A stretch of DNA of 64,000 bases from [Phialemoniopsis] sp. UDSM-2020 (GCA_018873225.1 JAEILZ010000008.1:1922001-1986000), one strand, 5' to 3'; numbered from the stretch's first letter, positions 12,158-22,770 are shown. Notes: a model not told the origin generated them from the sequence alone. Made by a program: numbers and translations.

Positions 12158-14029
12158 ATGTCATCCCCAGCAACAGTGCCCTCAGGAGGGTTCTCTCTTT
12201 TCCCAAATACCGGGAATCGACCGCCTTCGCGGAGCCAGCTCAACCGACCAAGGGCCGCAACACCGCAGAACGGAGACACAAGCTCTGCTACCGACATGTC
12301 GCCCCCACGCCACGGCCGGCAGACGCCCATTGAGCGCAAACAGTCCGTAAGAGAGGGCAAAAGACCAGCGACGAACCCGTGGCAGGCAGCTATCGACGCC
12401 CATGCCGCTCAGCAGAGCAATGAGCACCCGGCAGAGCGTGCGGCGCCTTCAGCAGCAGTAGCATCGGCAGTCGCACCCAGCGAAGTACCTCCTCGCTGCG
12501 AGACGGCGTTTTCAGAAGCACAGACGCTGGTACGAAGCAACAGCAATCGATCGCGAAGCTCTATAGCCAAGGCGCCCATCATAGATCCCGATGCACCAAG
12601 TACCTCTCAGCAAAGTGAACCGGCACTGCGGTCGATGTTTCCTCAGTATAACCATACCCTGCCTGTCGACCGCCAGGACTATTACCCGACACAGGCCAGT
12701 CCAACACACATCCCTAGAGCCGTCATCAGCAGACCGCTGTACTCGCCCACGGAAGCTGAAGTGCAGACTACTGCCAGCCCTCCCGCGCGATCCCGGCATG
12801 TCAGGAGTCCAATGAGTGCCGGCTCAACACGGCCCTGGGTTCCGAAGCCACACGAAGCGCCTGTGATTCCACCCACGAGCACTACCGAAGAGATCCAGAG
12901 CTTATGGAAGGTGGCCAACGGCTGGAAGGCGTCTGCCTCTGAGGGTCGCGTATACTGTCTCAAGATGACGAATGAGAAAGACGCGCCGATCTATACACTA
13001 TCCTCAACAACACAACCCTTCTATAACATCCGCCTCGACCCGACCTCTGCATCAGCATACGTCACCCTCGCCCGCCACGACCCAAGCAAGCCGTTCAAAG
13101 GCGGCGCCCCCGGAGCCACGAGCCCGGGCGGCGCGGCCTCGACGACTAGCTTCAAGGCTGAGGGCAAGAACTGGCAAGAGGCCATGGCCACCACCCTCGA
13201 GGAGGAGTCCCGCAAGCACCCTCCCAACGACGGCCTCGTCGCCCTCCTGTACCCCACCGCCGCCGCCAAGATGGCCCTCGACCGGCCCGGCGACCCGACG
13301 GCCGTGGCCACGGCCGAGCGCGAGTGCGCCCGCCTCGTCTGGGACGAAGACTCGGGCAGCCACTACCTCGTGCACCCGGCGCTCGCCATGCCCTTCTGCG
13401 TCACCGTCGAGCGCAACCCGGCCTGGAGCCGCACCGAGTACACGCTCGAGCACATCGAGAGCCCGCAGCACCTCGCGCGCCTCACGCGCGACGGCACGGG
13501 CGAGGGCTGGCTCGAGGTCGACACGGCCATCGCCGCCAAGATCGACGCCGTCTACCTCGTCGACGTCGCCGTCACGGCGCTCATGCTCGTCGCCCACACC
13601 GACGCCCGGTACTCGCGCGTCGAGGTGTTTGAGCCGCCGCCGCCGCCGCCGGCCGTACTGGGCGGCAGCGTAAACGGGGGCAGGCATAGTCGCCAGTCGA
13701 GCCGGGCGGGCAGCCGGGCGAGCGTGAGGCTGGGGCTGGGAGGCAAAGATAAAGAGGGCAGCGGGGGCGGCAAGAGCAAGAAGAAGGGCAAGACCGCCAA
13801 GAGGAGCCGCATGGAGGAGTTTGAGATTGACATTGAGAGCCAGACGAGCGAGCTGGGTAAGAAGCTCGAGGTCAAGGACAAGGACGGCCTGCCGGGCCCG
13901 GCCAAGGGGCTCATCAAGATCCTGAGCGTCACGTTCAAGTGCTTCATCTGGATCGCGACTCTGGGGTTCAAGGCATTGATGGCCATCGTGGCGGGACTGG
14001 CGAGATGCATAACCTCGGAAAAGTTATAA
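12158..14029 (+). CDS. Conserved fungal protein with disordered N-terminus and hydrophobic tail
   Basis: A single-exon frame of 623 aa. The N-terminus (MSSPATVPSGGFSLFPNTGN, then NRPPSRSQLNRPRAATPQNG) is a Ser/Pro/Arg-rich disordered region of about 240 residues. The middle (about 245-490) is a folded-looking domain rich in conserved aromatic and charged residues. A Pro6 run (codons CCG at about 13634-13651) and a basic Gly/Ser/Lys stretch follow. The last 40 residues hold a hydrophobic segment (VTFKCFIWIATLGFKALMAI) that could anchor the protein in a membrane by its tail. Fungal homologues with the same N-terminal LFPNT-NRPPSRSQLN pattern are often labelled acetylserotonin-methyltransferase-like, but I see no methyltransferase motif here and would not adopt that function. 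Codons are very GC-rich at 13050-13640, which produces long false frames on the other strand. Confidence 0.82.
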   Translation: MSSPATVPSGGFSLFPNTGNRPPSRSQLNRPRAATPQNGDTSSATDMSPPRHGRQTPIERKQSVREGKRPATNPWQAAIDAHAAQQSNEHPAERAAPSAAVASAVAPSEVPPRCETAFSEAQTLVRSNSNRSRSSIAKAPIIDPDAPSTSQQSEPALRSMFPQYNHTLPVDRQDYYPTQASPTHIPRAVISRPLYSPTEAEVQTTASPPARSRHVRSPMSAGSTRPWVPKPHEAPVIPPTSTTEEIQSLWKVANGWKASASEGRVYCLKMTNEKDAPIYTLSSTTQPFYNIRLDPTSASAYVTLARHDPSKPFKGGAPGATSPGGAASTTSFKAEGKNWQEAMATTLEEESRKHPPNDGLVALLYPTAAAKMALDRPGDPTAVATAERECARLVWDEDSGSHYLVHPALAMPFCVTVERNPAWSRTEYTLEHIESPQHLARLTRDGTGEGWLEVDTAIAAKIDAVYLVDVAVTALMLVAHTDARYSRVEVFEPPPPPPAVLGGSVNGGRHSRQSSRAGSRASVRLGLGGKDKEGSGGGKSKKKGKTAKRSRMEEFEIDIESQTSELGKKLEVKDKDGLPGPAKGLIKILSVTFKCFIWIATLGFKALMAIVAGLARCITSEKL

Positions 14030-14338
14030 TACAAAGCTAGGTCGTCGGTTACTTTGCGAGCGAGTTGTGGATAGTTCTAGTTGCTGGGACATAATGACGA
14101 GACGGTTGCACATTTTGGAGCGCAGGTAGCAAAGGGATTTCCGTTGATGTAATTTTTTCATTTCTATATTCCCCCCTCGGCGTTGGGTATCGCATAGGGC
14201 ATCGGAGGAGGGAGGAAGGAGGTGCGAGACGATATTGCTCGCCTGGCCCTCTCTGGTCATACAAATTTCATAGGGCAAGAATTTTGCCTCTTTCGCCATG
14301 ATATAAACCAACCTTTTCCGTTTTCCCTCCTAAGCACA
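14030..14338. other. Short convergent intergenic region
   Basis: This is the shared 3' flank of the tail-anchored protein gene (+) and UTP11 (-). No further feature is visible. Confidence 0.55.
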
Positions 14339-15230
14339 TCACCTCTTGCGCTCGCGAATCTTGAACTTCTTGCCCGCCTTGGTGACGCCACCCACGGTTG
14401 CCGTCTTGGCCATCCTGGCTCTCTGCAGCTCGAGCTCGTTCTCCGCCTCGGTGAAGGCCCTTAGCCGTTTCTTCGCATTCTGAAGTTTTCTCCTCAGCTT
14501 GACCGCGAACAATGCTTTATGCTCTGCCTCTGTCATTTTGTCGCTCTCGTCCTTCTTGTCCCCAGAGCCGCCCAGGTCGTCATCATCCTCGCTATCCAGA
14601 TCCATGTCGTCGTCTGGCTCGGGGCCCACGGCCTTGGCCTGCTCGTCCGCGTCGTCCACAAAGACAATCTTCTTCGCTTTCCTCCTGTCGCTAGTGGCCA
14701 TCTCTAGATCTTCGTCGTCCTCATCCTCGTCTTCGTCCTGAACGTCACCATCCATGGCCCCGGCCATGATGGCGCGCTGCTCCAGCAGGCGCACCTCCTT
14801 GACGAGCACGTTGCGCATGGTGCGCATGTAGCCCACGTCTTGCGTCTTGAGCAGTCGCACCATGTCGACGTCCATGGCCTTGTTGCCCCTGTCGCCGTCG
14901 ACCGTGCCCGTCCACCGCTTGCCCTTGGAGACGAAGCCGCCGGGCCCCTTGCGGGACAGCATGCCGAAGTAGAACTCATCCTCGTTGCGGTCGGCGGCCT
15001 TTTGCCGCAGGGACTTGAGTTGTGCCTTCTTCTTGTTGTGATCCTTGGCTCGGAGGGAGTAGTCCTGCGAAGAAACGAATTGTTAGTCAACGGGCGAGCG
15101 GTAGGTGAAGCGTCTGGGGCAGTGGGTTACGAACCTTGTGTTTCTCGAGGAGGCCTAGCCTCTTACGCTCCTCGGGCTGGGAGCGCTCTTTGTGGTTGCG
15201 CCGCTGGACGGCATTTCGCATAGACGACAT
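14339..15230 (-). CDS. UTP11: U3 snoRNP protein Utp11
   Basis: Component of the small-subunit processome that processes 18S rRNA in the nucleolus. Exons 15230-15135 and 15064-14339 flank a 70-nt intron (AAG/GTTCGT to CGCAG, phase 0), giving 273 aa, close to the usual size of about 250. Family hallmarks are visible: the start MSSMRNAVQRRNHKERSQPE, then LGLLEKHKDYSLRAKDHNKK across the splice junction, the block NEDEFYFGMLSRK, and the basic C-terminus GKKFKIRERKR. An acidic Asp/Glu insertion (about 160-210) is typical of fungal versions. The intron falls within the highly conserved N-terminal block, so skipping it would destroy the signature; this supports the model. Confidence 0.95.
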
Positions 15231-15870
15231 TGTGACTGGCCTCGAGTTTTTTTGTCGTTGGTAGGACCGAGGTTCTCTACTGTGTCAGGTTCTATTGAGG
15301 TGGCAGCTTAAGTTGATCAAATTGGTTGATTGGGCGGGCGGGCGACATGTACGAAAAAAATAATTTGGCTGGGGGCGCTTATCTTATCGCGGACGACCGT
15401 TTGTGCAATGTTTCTTGCGGGGACTGGAGCTAGCACAGAGGCCTTGCCCCGTATTACCATGATTGGTACCTGTATGAGCTACCGGTACCTTAGACAAAGT
15501 CGTATTGACTTCATTTCAAGTCATTCTCGGATCGAAATGCAGGCAGCACTGTAGATCTGGAGTTTTGTAGCTTAGGAAATACTTGTCGTTGATCTTGACT
15601 GACTATTCAGGGCAATAGATAAGCGCCCAGCTCAAGACTCATATTATCTACATATGGCGTGTAACAGTATCTTCTTGGCAGAACAAAAGTCCACAGCATA
15701 CAAGCGACTCTGATGCTGTGCAGCCAAACGCTTGCAAAAATCCTTGTCTATGTCCCCATATTGTCTCATTACTAGGCCAATGATTGACCAAGTCTATTTG
15801 TTTGAGATCAAACCCTATCGTTAATGAGGCGTCCGTACCTGCTCAATGGCCTACTTGATCACACCAGCTC
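15231..15870. other. Intergenic region between UTP11 and the Maf gene
   Basis: This tandem spacer holds the UTP11 promoter and the Maf-gene 3' flank (both on -). It has AT-rich patches and no supportable gene. Confidence 0.5.
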
Positions 15871-16806
15871 CTACTCTTCCTCACTCTCCGCGCTCTCTTC
15901 CTCCGCCTCTCCGTCCTTCCGTTGCCTATAGACGACCCTCTCACACAGCTGCAGACATCTCCGTACTGGCAAGCCCACAACGTTGTCGAGGTTGCCCTCG
16001 ATCTTCTCCACCAGGATCAGCCCGCCGATGCCCTGCACGGCGTACCCGCCCGCCTTGTCGGCGCCCTCCCTCGTCTTGACGTAGCTCTCAATCGCCTCAT
16101 CCGTGAGGTCCGCCGCAAAGTACACCTTCGTCTCCTCCGTGTGCGACTTCATCTCGTATCCCGGGTGCGCCGCGTCGTGCCTCGGCGCCAGCGCGCACAC
16201 CGTCGTCACGACGCGGTGCATCCGCGTGTCGCGCAGGATCTTGAGCATGCGCACGTGGTCCGCCTCGGAGCGCGGCTTCTCGACGACCTGACCGGAGCGC
16301 GTGACGATGACCGTGTCGGCCGAGATGACGAGCGCCGGGTCCGATGGCACGGCGATGGCCTCCCGCTCGCCCTTTGTCGCGGCGGCCTCGCGGTCGCCCG
16401 CGGCGGCCTCCTGCGCGGCGAGGGCGAGCTCGTAGACGTCGAGGCACTTTTGCTTCGCGGTGGCGGCGACGTACTCGAAGGGCCCGTACTGCGCCTTGGA
16501 GAGGTTCTCTGGCTTGGTGGAGGGGCGGATCTCGAGGCCCGTGAGGCCAACCTATCAGGTTGCCATTATTTATGTGCGTACTTTTGAATCTACATGACAT
16601 ATACATACCCGTGCCAAGAGCTCTTTCCTCCGAGGGGAGGCGGAAGCCAATATTACTCTGTGCGACTTGATGTAGTTGAGGATGGGCAGGTCCAGGGGCG
16701 GAGGCGGTCGGCGGATGGGAGCGCTCTGTCTGATGGGGAGGGCGGCCTTCTCGGGCGAGGGCGAGTACTCCGGCGGAGGCTCGTTGGGTATCTTCTTGTC
16801 CGCCAT
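15871..16806 (-). CDS. Maf-family nucleoside triphosphate pyrophosphatase
   Basis: House-cleaning enzyme that hydrolyses non-canonical or modified nucleoside triphosphates to monophosphates and pyrophosphate. Exons 16806-16609 and 16551-15871 flank a 57-nt intron (CGG/GTATGT to TGATAG, phase 0), giving 292 aa. The Maf signature RVILASASPRRKELL lies at about residues 50-64 and binds the phosphates. GLEIRP follows directly after the splice site, as expected for the family. The catalytic aspartate segment VISADTVIV and the lysine of the VEKP segment follow, then the conserved C-terminal GGYAVQGIGGLILVEKIEGN. A Pro-rich N-terminal extension of about 45 residues and an acidic C-terminal tail are fungal additions. 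It is divergently transcribed from the bHLH gene with 582 bp between the start codons. Confidence 0.93.
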
Positions 16807-17388
16807 CCTAGATAATTGTAGTGAATTTTATGTCTTCAGGACGGAGGAAGATTTGACGGTACCGGAATAGCTGGTCGTCGACGTTGAAGAGACCCCACCT
16901 CGAATACGCAATCAAGAGGTACGTACCCCAGCCAGCCATAAATTCGATCTCCTTATCGATTACGGTACCTGGATCAGCTTTGGTGTGTCCGCGAGGCGCG
17001 CGCGGGCGCCCAGCACTCACCCACCTACCCTTGTCCTTGAGCCCCATGCCATGACGGTGCCCCACCCACTCATCTTGCTGTGGGGCCGGGACTCTCCAGG
17101 CACGTCCACGAGCCACCGAAGCCTCGGTCACATGCAAAACACTCCGTGACAATCTTCGAGCACCCGGTCCATGAGGGCGCTTTTTCTGTCGGGGCCCTGC
17201 CAACGCCAGCACGTATAACACACATATATAATCGGGCGGCCGAACTGTCACAAGACTTCGGCCCCAGAGCCCGCGAGACATGCCCGCGGCAGACAGGTAG
17301 CCCCGGATCTGTGCTTACAGCATCAACGACATCTCAAGCAGTCCAGCAGCAACTGTAAAACACTGCGCATCCGGTCGCTCTCCCCATC
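16807..17388. other. Divergent promoter region of the Maf and bHLH genes
   Basis: This holds both 5' flanks and a TATA-like tract (acacatatataatcg) at about 17219-17233, roughly 160 bp before the bHLH start. No gene is seen. Confidence 0.5.
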
Positions 17389-17852
17389 ATGTCTAACTCG
17401 GCCTCGCCGGATGCCAGCAACGGCGCCAACGGCGAGGGTGCGGATGAGAGACCGCGGCTGACGGAGGAGGAGAAGAAGCAGAACCACATCGCATCAGGTC
17501 AGTCTCCGCTTCAACTTCTATACTTCTATCTAGGCGCTGTTGCTGAGTATGGGTAGAACAAAAACGGCGGCAGGCTATCAGAGAAGGGTTTGACCGGCTC
17601 ACCCAGCTCGTTCCCGGTATGGAGGGACAGGCGCGGTCCGAGGGAGTGGTGCTCAAGCGCACCGTCGAGTATATGCGCGAGCAGCTTGAAGAGAGGCAAC
17701 GGTTGATCGCGGCTGTCGAGGCCAAAGGCGGGCAAGTCGACGAACGCCACAAGAAGTATGACCTCACATGTACCGCACGAACATAGCCTTGACAGCTAAC
17801 CCATACCTGTAGGTTTGTGAATGACTCTCTTCAGAACCAAAGGAAGTCGTGA
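17389..17852 (+). CDS. Small bHLH transcription factor (Ino4-like)
   Basis: Three exons: 17389-17497, 17557-17755 and 17813-17852, giving 115 aa. All junctions have GT-AG ends, and the reading frame closes at a TGA only with this splicing. The basic region is HIASEQKRRQAIREGFDRL (about 33-51), with the His-Glu-Arg positions that contact CANNTG E-boxes. The loop (VPGMEGQARSEGV) and helix 2 (VLKRTVEYMREQLEERQRLI) follow. Helix 2 runs on into a short leucine/valine-spaced coiled coil. Size and layout resemble yeast Ino4, which pairs with Ino2 at phospholipid genes. Filamentous fungi lack a clear Ino2, so the partner and targets here are unknown and the Ino4 comparison is by family only. Its 3' end is 162 bp from the convergent MST1 gene. 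Confidence 0.9.
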
Positions 17853-18014
17853 GCAAGCATGCTCAATAGAGCGGTGACGAGACTGGAGTTTGATACCATG
17901 TACTTGTACTCAATGTAATGTAACACCACAAATCGGGTTATTGCCTACAAGCAGGCGCATGAGGGTCGGGGCGAAGGGCTTCTAAAAAGGGCGTACATGG
18001 AGTAGCGAGAATTT

Positions 18015-19550
18015 CTATTGGTATGATTCTACTTTTTGCTTAAGGAATTGAAGAAGCACTTGTGGCTTCATATCTACTGATCCCTTTTTGGGCTTTTGCT
18101 GCCCATCCTCCGTGCCTTTGGCGTCCGAGAACCTCGACAAATCCACAGCTAGGGTGCCGTTAGCCACGTCCTTGGGACCCGCTACCATGATGACTCCGTA
18201 GCCCTTGGACTTTGCCTCTCGGATCTTGAGCGGCAGGCTACGTGGGCTCTCGTCAATATCGATGGCCAGCTGGGAGGGGCTAAAGTGCGGGTTCTCTCCG
18301 TCTTCTGTTCCTTTGAGAACATCCCTAGCGGCCCTCGCAAAGTCCACCACGGGATCGCTGTCGTTCACTGTCAGGATGATGCCCTGTCGAGGGTTCAGCC
18401 AGAACGGCCACTTGCCGTCGTAGTGTTCTATTAATAGTGCCATGAGCCTCTCCACGGAGCCCAAGATGGCGCGGTGGATTAAAACAGGTCGAACTGCACC
18501 CGACTCGGCCAACAGGGCCGGGTCTGCGGTAGTAGTGCCCTTTGCCTCCAGCTCAGGGGCCGGGGCTTGGTATTCCAGCTCGAACCGCTTGGGGAGCTGG
18601 AAGTCCAGCTGGATCGTAGCGGTCTGGTGTTCCTTTCCATCCGAGTCCTTAAGGATGATATCGATCTTGGGCCCGTAAAACGCTCCATCGCCCTCGTTGA
18701 GTGTCCATTCCTGGCCTGAATGGTCTAGGGCTCGCCTCAGTCCATTCTCGGCCTGCTCCCAATCCTCTAATGAGCCGATGTAGTGATCCTCCGGCCGCGT
18801 CGAGAGCACAAGCCGGTAGGGTCCGAGCTTGAACACGCTATAGGTCCGTCGCACAAAGTCGAGCGTGCGCTTGATCTCCTCCTCAATTTGCGAGGGCCGG
18901 CAAAAGATGTGCCCGTCGTCCTGGTGGAAGCGGCGCACGCGCGTGAGCCCGCTCAGCGCGCCCGAGATCTCGTTGCGGTGCAGGGGGCTGAAGTCGGCGT
19001 AGCGTATGGGTAGGTCGCGGTAGCTGTGGCGCTGGGCGGCGAAGATGAGACAATGGCCCGGGCAGTTCATGGGCTTGAGGCCGTACTCGTCCTCCTCGCC
19101 GGCGATGCCCGTCGTGGGATCGGCCTCGCCCTTATCGGCACGGGCAGGCGACGTGCTCGTCACGGTAAACATGTCGTCGGCATAGTTCTCGAGGTGGCCC
19201 GACTTGGCCCACAGTGCCTTCTTGTAGATGGTGGGCGTGATGACTTCTTGGAAGCCATAGTGGACGTACTGCTTGCGCAGGAATTCGACGAGGCGATTGA
19301 ATATTCGGGCGCCATTGGGGAGGAATATGGGCGACCCGGGGCTGTAGATGGATGTGGTGAAGAGCTCCTGCTGCACGCCCAGGTCGCGATGGTCAGCGGG
19401 AGGCTTGGGGAGGGGACTCGATGTTGTCGCGCATAACCGGTAGCTCGTGTATCGGGAAGTGATACAGAGACTGGCTGATCTGGGAGATGCGATGCGCGAT
19501 CTCGTTGAAAGAGTCCACGAGGCGAACCTCGCGACCCTTGAGGGGAGCAT
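18015..19550 (-). CDS. MST1: Mitochondrial threonyl-tRNA synthetase
   Basis: Class II synthetase that charges mitochondrial tRNA-Thr. The frame is uninterrupted from ATG 19550 to the stop, 511 aa; a GTG immediately upstream is in frame but is not the likely start. The first 40 residues (MLPSRVARFASWTLSTRSRI, rich in Arg/Ser and without acidic residues) look like a mitochondrial targeting peptide. There is no TGS or editing domain, as expected for the mitochondrial enzyme. Catalytic-core marks are: motif 1 region with PNGARIFNRLVEFLRKQY; the zinc-site cysteine segment LKPMNCPGHCLIFA; motif 2 PLHRNEISGALSGLTRVRRF with FHQDDGHIFC; and motif 3 HRAILGSVERLMALLIEHY. A C-terminal anticodon-binding domain follows (about 390-511). 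Yeast Mst1 has 462 residues, so the length is compatible. Confidence 0.96.
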   Translation of the reverse strand: MLPSRVARFASWTLSTRSRIASPRSASLCITSRYTSYRLCATTSSPLPKPPADHRDLGVQQELFTTSIYSPGSPIFLPNGARIFNRLVEFLRKQYVHYGFQEVITPTIYKKALWAKSGHLENYADDMFTVTSTSPARADKGEADPTTGIAGEEDEYGLKPMNCPGHCLIFAAQRHSYRDLPIRYADFSPLHRNEISGALSGLTRVRRFHQDDGHIFCRPSQIEEEIKRTLDFVRRTYSVFKLGPYRLVLSTRPEDHYIGSLEDWEQAENGLRRALDHSGQEWTLNEGDGAFYGPKIDIILKDSDGKEHQTATIQLDFQLPKRFELEYQAPAPELEAKGTTTADPALLAESGAVRPVLIHRAILGSVERLMALLIEHYDGKWPFWLNPRQGIILTVNDSDPVVDFARAARDVLKGTEDGENPHFSPSQLAIDIDESPRSLPLKIREAKSKGYGVIMVAGPKDVANGTLAVDLSRFSDAKGTEDGQQKPKKGSVDMKPQVLLQFLKQKVESYQ

Positions 19551-20421
19551 CACTTTGCCGCCAATGGAAAATACAGGCCGATGGACATTTCCCTGTGCAG
19601 CTCGAGACTGATGAAGCTTACAGGTGTCATGCGAGAATCAAAGCTCCCCATGAAAGCTGCATTGCTGCACCGACAGGGATTAAATTTTGGAGCTTTGCTG
19701 GTTCCAGTTCGTCCCGAATGCGGGTCTCTCGCCTCGGGCAGCCATCCAGGAGACCTTAGCGGGCACAGGTGTTTCTCGAGCGAAAATAAGCAATTCATGG
19801 ATGGATCTAAGCTTATGGATCACTAATGAGCTGGCGGCAAATGCTTTGTGTCCCTGCAGCTCTTGCAGAGAGCAGTTGACACGGCCCCGGGACCTGGTTG
19901 GTGTCACGGGAGGATCCCACGTCATCCACGCTGATGCATCCGGGCCACATGCTCCAGGCTACCCCAGCCACCTCCACCTCCACCTCCACTAGGCCAAAAC
20001 GTGCATCCCTTGTTCACGCACATCAGCCTCAAGATGTGGATTAACTCATGCTTTGTTTTCTTCAAGGCTTCCATGACTTGCATGTATCTCATCTTCTGGT
20101 GAACAGAATCATTCGAGTCTTGCCTGGTTATTTGCCTTATTCGGATGAGTCACCGTACTTCCGTGGCTTCACTCCGACATCCCGGCCGCCTGTCCTTGGT
20201 ACCCGATATAAGACACGGCGCTTCTGCCTATTAGTATCGACTTCGCCACCTCCACACATTTGTGCTTGAAATTCCAAAGTCTGCCCAAGTTTTGCAGACA
20301 AACAGAGACCAAAAACAATTTGGAAACTTTATTCCAAGGACAAAGACGCGCGCTTCTAGTTAGTCAGAGTTCTTGGCGACACTCTATCGCGGCAAGGGCT
20401 GCGTCTCCTCCCGACGCCGTT
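19551..20421. other. Divergent intergenic region of MST1 and the coiled-coil membrane protein gene
   Basis: This holds the promoters of both flanking genes. A (CCACCT)n-like run (cacctccacctccacctcca) lies at 19970-19989. An in-frame stretch upstream of 20422 has no conserved look and is treated as leader. Confidence 0.5.
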
Positions 20422-22155
20422 ATGGCTCCATCAAGGAGACAGGCTTTGCCGGTTGAGAGTTCATGGCGCATGGTCGAGGGCGAACACGACAGCTTTGACA
20501 CGTCGATAGTGCCTGACGACGAGGATTTGATCCTGTCCAGCCCACCATCGCAGTTTTCTGGCGGCTCTCAGGGCCAGCTCAGCATTCCCGGCTCCCAGGA
20601 CGACGACATCGAGAGCTTTCTCAGCAAAGCAGCGGACGATGAGCGGGTCATCATGAGGTCTCCCTTTCAGCCTTCTGTCCCGTCCGCGGTGAGGCACAGT
20701 CCGAGGACACAGAAGCATCGTTCTCCCGATCCAGAGTTCTTTATGCCAAGGGTCGAGACCGACAGTCCGCGAAAGATGAGCGGCCGATCCCCGCGGATGA
20801 TGCGAATCGGCGAAGCGGAGCTGCGGCAACGGCAGCCTTTCGGTAATGGCAGCCCGACGAAGCGATCGCGCCGGGGCCAAGGAGCAAGGTATTCTGAGGA
20901 GCCCGAGCCTCCATCGTTTGGTGAGCGGCTATCCCAGTCCTTGCCTAACGCCGTCTTTGAGATGCTCGCCTGGGCCTTTGGTATTATCGGGCTCGCATTT
21001 CGCTATGCGCAGAAGCCGTTGGCCATTCTACTCGCCATCTATCTCATGTTTGGTGGTCTCATTGTCGCCCAAAACATGGCAACAAAGTCGCTCTATACGT
21101 CCTTGTCGCCAATCTGCCGCATTCCGGGAGCATCATGGCTCGACCTGCCGTTTTGTCCCCGGATGCCGACCGGCGGAAATGATGCTGGGAGCGGCCCGGA
21201 AGGAGGCAAGAAGCCTGTCGAGTTTGACGGTCTCATGGACGTACAGGAGCGATTTGAGGAGGTTCTGGAGAAGAGCGCTAACGGCGTTTCTCTACCCATG
21301 GAAATGAAACGCTCCGAGACTTCGATCCGGGATCTGCGAACCATGGTCAAATACAGCAATCTTCAGGCCAAGGAGGAGCTGGTCCTGGAATTCGATGGAT
21401 TCATCGATACGGCGAGAACTGCTTCCAACGACCTTCAAAAGTTCAACACCCACGTGGGTTCTGCCGTTGACTCCGTGATCAGCATCAACAGGTGGACGTC
21501 GCGGTATATCGACGGACTGCAGCATGAGCGCGACTCACAGGGATGGCTTTCGGAGTGGACTGCCTGGATGTTCACACCCTTTCAGCCAGCAACTTTCTCG
21601 GAACGCAACTTGCTGGACAAGTACGTCGAGCACACGGCACTCGTATCGGACAAGATCGCCGACCTGATCCTGGAGGCACAGAATGTGCTGCGTACGCTGA
21701 CAACGGCCGAGGACCATCTGGGGATCATCTATGACTTCGTGACACGCACGCAAAAGAGTGTGCAGTCGCGAAAGGACGAGGTGCTTTGGACACTGTGGAC
21801 CCTGGTCGGCGCCAACACGAAGCACCTGCACAATCTGAACGGCCAGCTTACGCTGTTGCGACAGGTCGACACGCAGCGAGTCGATGCTGTAAAGCAGGTG
21901 TCGGAGCTCATCGTCGAGCTGGAGAAGATCCAGGCCGGCTTGGGCGATCTGCGCGATAGGGTCGCGGAGCCCGAGATCGTACGGAGCAGCGGCAGGGAGC
22001 AGATGATCCCTCTAAGTGTACACATCGAGACTATCGATCGAGGCGTGGAGAGGCTGGAACACGCGAGGAGCAGGATCCGGGCGATGGAGAATGATAGGAT
22101 CCGGCAGGTGCTGGCCAGGGGGCAGGGCGAAGAGCGACTCATTGAGCAGTCATAG
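20422..22155 (+). CDS. Predicted membrane protein with long coiled-coil C-terminus
   Basis: Single-exon gene of 577 aa starting at ATG 20422; the frame is open further upstream, but the sequence before this ATG looks non-coding. The first 170 residues are Ser/Pro/Asp-rich and disordered, with many SP dipeptides and basic patches (KRSRRGQGAR), as in substrates of cyclin-dependent kinases. Two hydrophobic segments follow at about 176-193 (NAVFEMLAWAFGIIGLAF) and 199-218 (PLAILLAIYLMFGGLIVAQN). The rest is helical, with coiled-coil-like stretches (about 280-350 and 500-560). The order of basic disordered N-terminus, paired membrane helices and helical domain recalls inner nuclear membrane or ER proteins, but I do not recognise the family and leave the function open. 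Confidence 0.8.
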   Translation: MAPSRRQALPVESSWRMVEGEHDSFDTSIVPDDEDLILSSPPSQFSGGSQGQLSIPGSQDDDIESFLSKAADDERVIMRSPFQPSVPSAVRHSPRTQKHRSPDPEFFMPRVETDSPRKMSGRSPRMMRIGEAELRQRQPFGNGSPTKRSRRGQGARYSEEPEPPSFGERLSQSLPNAVFEMLAWAFGIIGLAFRYAQKPLAILLAIYLMFGGLIVAQNMATKSLYTSLSPICRIPGASWLDLPFCPRMPTGGNDAGSGPEGGKKPVEFDGLMDVQERFEEVLEKSANGVSLPMEMKRSETSIRDLRTMVKYSNLQAKEELVLEFDGFIDTARTASNDLQKFNTHVGSAVDSVISINRWTSRYIDGLQHERDSQGWLSEWTAWMFTPFQPATFSERNLLDKYVEHTALVSDKIADLILEAQNVLRTLTTAEDHLGIIYDFVTRTQKSVQSRKDEVLWTLWTLVGANTKHLHNLNGQLTLLRQVDTQRVDAVKQVSELIVELEKIQAGLGDLRDRVAEPEIVRSSGREQMIPLSVHIETIDRGVERLEHARSRIRAMENDRIRQVLARGQGEERLIEQS

Positions 22156-22745
22156 AGAAACTGATGACACTTTTTGGTTCTGATGATAAACGATAGGAGT
22201 TTGTTATTTTGGAGATTTCATGGGCGCGTCCAGATCAGATTTTGGCATTTTGGAACTGGGTCAAGAGATTGAGGGAATGTACAGATGACTATGACGGGCA
22301 GGACAGATATTCAAAGCCCTGTACACATGATACTAGTGTGGAATGATACCCAATAATAAGACACTTGATTCTATTATTTTGGATAGCTCAGAATTTGTGG
22401 TGAAGCGTTCACCAGTTCGAAGCGCCTATGAGGTGCAGCTCCTTTCAACGGCAACATTTGGGGTTCATAACCCCAACCACTTCAAAGATTGCCAAATAAA
22501 GCATGAAATTAGTCCTGGTGATCTTTGTTCAAGACTCGCCTGTACAAAAAGAATCCTTGAAATGTGTGGGGAGACGAACAAGCCGAAGAGTGTTGAAGAG
22601 GGTGACAGAAGCAAAAAGGTGCGGCCAGCACGACTCGACTTCACAACGCACACAGCTATCACGAGTCCTACTGATGAAAACATATGCCATAACAGTTGGT
22701 TTAGCGTCATAGGCAAAAATGAAAATACGCCTAGCCTGCGCGATC

Positions 22746-22770
22746 GCCAGCTTAGCCAGACTAAGCTGGC
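22746..22770. repeat. Small perfect hairpin
   Basis: The arms GCCAGCTTAG and CTAAGCTGGC pair perfectly (10 bp) around a 5-nt loop (CCAGA) inside the AT-rich spacer. No gene or terminator context explains it. Confidence 0.6.

Noticed and set aside
13052..13687. Long minus-strand and alternative plus-strand frames in the GC-rich part of the tail-anchored protein gene
   Set aside because: Shadows of third-position GC bias; low-complexity Arg/Pro/Ala translations.
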